7,045 nt of DNA. Source: Thermoleophilaceae bacterium. GTDB taxonomy: Bacteria; Actinomycetota; Thermoleophilia; Solirubrobacterales; Thermoleophilaceae. The notes below the pieces were generated by a model. That model saw only the letters and a program-made list of their open reading frames with translations, was not told where the DNA came from and did not search any database. Below, piece by piece: positions 6,215 to 7,045 of the stretch. Each line of letters begins with the position of its first letter. Within the stretch, counting starts at the first letter, position 1. A program made the translations under genes and the position numbers. The stretch spans positions 1 through 7,045 of the forward strand of contig JACCXP010000288.1 of NCBI GenBank assembly GCA_013696905.1, read 5' to 3'.

Positions 6215-6220
6215 ACCCTA
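6215..6220 (-). promoter_or_regulatory. Putative -10 element (TAGGGT) of acuI
   Basis: TAGGGT on the minus strand fits TANNNT and would start transcription about 20 bases before ATG 6187, leaving room for the GGAGG site. No clear -35 is seen. It lies only 6 bases from the opposed -10-like hexamer of tRNA-Lys. Confidence 0.4.
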
Positions 6221-6226
6221 GCCCGC

Positions 6227-6232
6227 TACAGT
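6227..6232 (+). promoter_or_regulatory. Putative -10 element (TACAGT) of tRNA-Lys
   Basis: TACAGT fits TANNNT and ends 13 bases before the mature tRNA-Lys 5' end, giving a short leader for RNase P. The arrangement mirrors that of the tRNA-Glu gene. No clear -35 is seen. Confidence 0.45.
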
Positions 6233-6245
6233 CGGGCTCGCGCTC

Positions 6246-6318
6246 GCCCCTGTAGCTCAGCTGGTAGAGCGGCGACCTTTTAAGTCGATGCGCGCAGGTT
6301 CGAGTCCTGCCGGGGGCA
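6246..6318 (+). tRNA. tRNA-Lys (anticodon UUU)
   Basis: The 73 bases form a cloverleaf with acceptor GCCCCTG/CGGGGGC (one T-G wobble) and discriminator A (6318). The D arm is GCTC-AGCTGGTA-GAGC, the anticodon loop CTTTTAA with TTT at 6279-6281, and the T arm GCAGG-TTCGAGT-CCTGC. The anticodon stem GCGAC/GTCGA has a mismatched outermost pair (G27-A43). CCA is not encoded; the next bases are TTG, a possible start codon for the following gene. Confidence 0.95.
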
Positions 6319-6528
6319 TTGGACACCGGCTCGCCGATCGTCCCGCTCACGATCGCGTTCTTCCTCGCCGGCATGACGTTGCTCGGCTTCGTCGTGATCG
6401 TGGTCGAGACCTGGTGGGTCGTCGCCTTCGTCGGGATCGTGCACATCGTCGGATCGCTGATCCTCGGCATCCTGGTGGTGCGGCAGCTGTCCGCCGAAGA
6501 AGAAGGAGACCCAGACCAGGACGACTGA
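6319..6528 (+). CDS. Small two-helix membrane protein, unknown function
   Basis: The 69-aa product is not recognised. It has two hydrophobic segments, about residues 7-28 (IVPLTIAFFLAG onward) and 31-57 (TWWVVAFVGIVHIVG onward), and an acidic C-terminus (SAEEEGDPDQDD), so it is probably a small inner-membrane protein with a short cytoplasmic tail. The start is uncertain. TTG 6319 gives both helices intact but begins at the first base after the tRNA-Lys discriminator. The only later in-frame ATG, 6373, would cut off most of the first helix and leave 51 aa. An in-frame stop at 6265-6267 inside the tRNA limits upstream extension. No ribosome binding site precedes TTG. Expression may rely on the tRNA promoter, with tRNA 3' processing exposing the start codon. 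It ends 28 bases from the convergent TPP enzyme gene. Confidence 0.7.
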   Translation: MDTGSPIVPLTIAFFLAGMTLLGFVVIVVETWWVVAFVGIVHIVGSLILGILVVRQLSAEEEGDPDQDD

Positions 6529-6556
6529 CGCCGGCGGGCGCCGACGATCCGGCCCA

Positions 6557-7045
6557 TCAACCTCCGTGAAGCGCCTCCCGGAAGCGGGCGGCAATCGCCG
6601 CCGGGTCCTCGAGCAGGAATGGAATTCCCGCCTCGTTGCCGCCCTCGATGCGGGCGTAGACGACGGCGAGGCGCCCGCCCTCGGCGGCCCTGGCGAGGGC
6701 GGCCCGGAGGCCATCGGGCTCGTCGGACTCGTCCACGGGCAGGCCGAAGCCTCGGACCACCGCGACGAGGTCGAGCACGGCGGCCTGGGTGGGCACCCGC
6801 CCGGCGGAGGCGTGCTCGCGGTTGTCGAGCACCACGAGGGTGAGGTTGGGCGGCCCAGCGGAGGCCAGCGTGGCGAGCATGGAGAGGCCCATGAGCAGCG
6901 AGCCGTCTCCCTCGATTGCGGTCACCCGCCCGCGATGCCCGAGGGCCACGCCCGCGCCCACCGCCGCGGCCAGGCCCATCGAGTCGAGCAGGGGTAGATG
7001 GTTGGGTCGCTGGGCGAGCGAGGCGAGCTCGCGTGCCGTGGCGCC
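6557..7045 (-). CDS. TPP-dependent 2-oxoacid decarboxylase, beta/C-terminal domain (partial; sulfopyruvate or phosphonopyruvate decarboxylase-like)
   Basis: The frame is open to the right edge (22 further codons beyond ATG 6979), so the start lies outside the window; 162 residues are seen. The internal ATG at 6979 is not the start, because upstream residues (TARELASLAQRPNHLPLLDS) continue the conserved domain into SMGLAAAVGAGVAL. The TPP/Mg-binding motif is present as GDGSLLM, then 22 residues later VLDN (GDG-X26-N). After it comes HASAGRVPT, where relatives usually have a YxSTGxQxT-type segment. This is the pyrimidine/pyrophosphate-binding domain of the family containing sulfopyruvate decarboxylase subunit beta (ComE, coenzyme M pathway) and phosphonopyruvate decarboxylase. 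Whether it is a separate beta subunit or the end of a fused enzyme cannot be seen here. The substrate is unknown, and the altered loop warns against transferring either name. Confidence 0.85.
   Translation of the reverse strand, partial: GATARELASLAQRPNHLPLLDSMGLAAAVGAGVALGHRGRVTAIEGDGSLLMGLSMLATLASAGPPNLTLVVLDNREHASAGRVPTQAAVLDLVAVVRGFGLPVDESDEPDGLRAALARAAEGGRLAVVYARIEGGNEAGIPFLLEDPAAIAARFREALHGG

Noticed and set aside
5324..6283. 319-codon plus-strand frame opposite acuI
   Set aside because: Antisense shadow of a well-supported enzyme gene; the product is Arg/Ala-rich without recognisable features, and it runs into the tRNA-Lys gene.
6529..6556. Possible terminator hairpin (CGGC-GGGC-GCCG) between convergent genes
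   Set aside because: The stem is only four pairs with no T-run on either strand, too weak to call in GC-rich DNA.
1..7045. Mobile element, prophage, CRISPR or genomic island linked to the two tRNA genes
   Set aside because: No integrase, transposase, direct repeat of the tRNA 3' ends or regular spacer array is visible, and base composition is uniform across the window.

Overview
The window is very GC-rich chromosomal DNA, with almost every third codon position G or C. Both tRNA genes lack an encoded CCA end. TANNNT hexamers lie 7-8 bases before several start codons, the pattern of leaderless transcripts. There is a DUF3072 protein and a conserved secreted protein that I associate with Actinomycetota. 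I infer a high-GC actinobacterium, possibly a deep-branching one such as Thermoleophilia/Solirubrobacterales; the class is a guess. I see no transposase, integrase, phage gene, CRISPR array or long repeat, and no gene-free stretch over 300 bases. It reads as ordinary, tightly packed chromosome.

Layout from left to right. (1) The end of a membrane protein (2-175) overlaps by ATGA the start of a 211-aa soluble protein with two similar halves (172-807). (2) A tRNA-Glu(UUC) lies on the minus strand (821-894). Divergent from it is a 117-aa protein of unknown function (962-1315). (3) Next is the best-understood unit: a CstA-family pyruvate/peptide transporter (1337-3550), overlapped by ATGA by its usual small partner of the YbdD/YjiX family (3547-3735). 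A DUF3072 protein follows (3779-4105). (4) A probable leaderless 16-codon ORF (4139-4189) overlaps, through GTGA, a 331-aa membrane-anchored or secreted protein (4186-5181) with a barrel-like strand pattern. (5) Tail-to-tail with it, four bases away, is a zinc-independent MDR oxidoreductase of the AcuI/YhdH type (5186-6187, minus). (6) Divergent from that is tRNA-Lys(UUU) (6246-6318). A 69-aa two-helix membrane protein follows whose only upstream start, TTG, is the first codon after the tRNA. (7) The 3' part of a TPP-dependent decarboxylase related to the sulfopyruvate/phosphonopyruvate decarboxylase beta domain enters from the right on the minus strand (6557-7045).

Only cstA and its small partner have a well-supported functional link: carbon-source (pyruvate/peptide) uptake. 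AcuI acts on acrylyl-CoA type substrates and the TPP enzyme on a 2-oxoacid, so central carbon metabolism is a loose theme, but they lie on separate transcription units. I do not see a clear new multi-gene system. The most unusual points are the tRNA-Lys/TTG junction, the GTGA-coupled upstream ORF, the uncharacterised secreted protein and the duplicated-domain protein.
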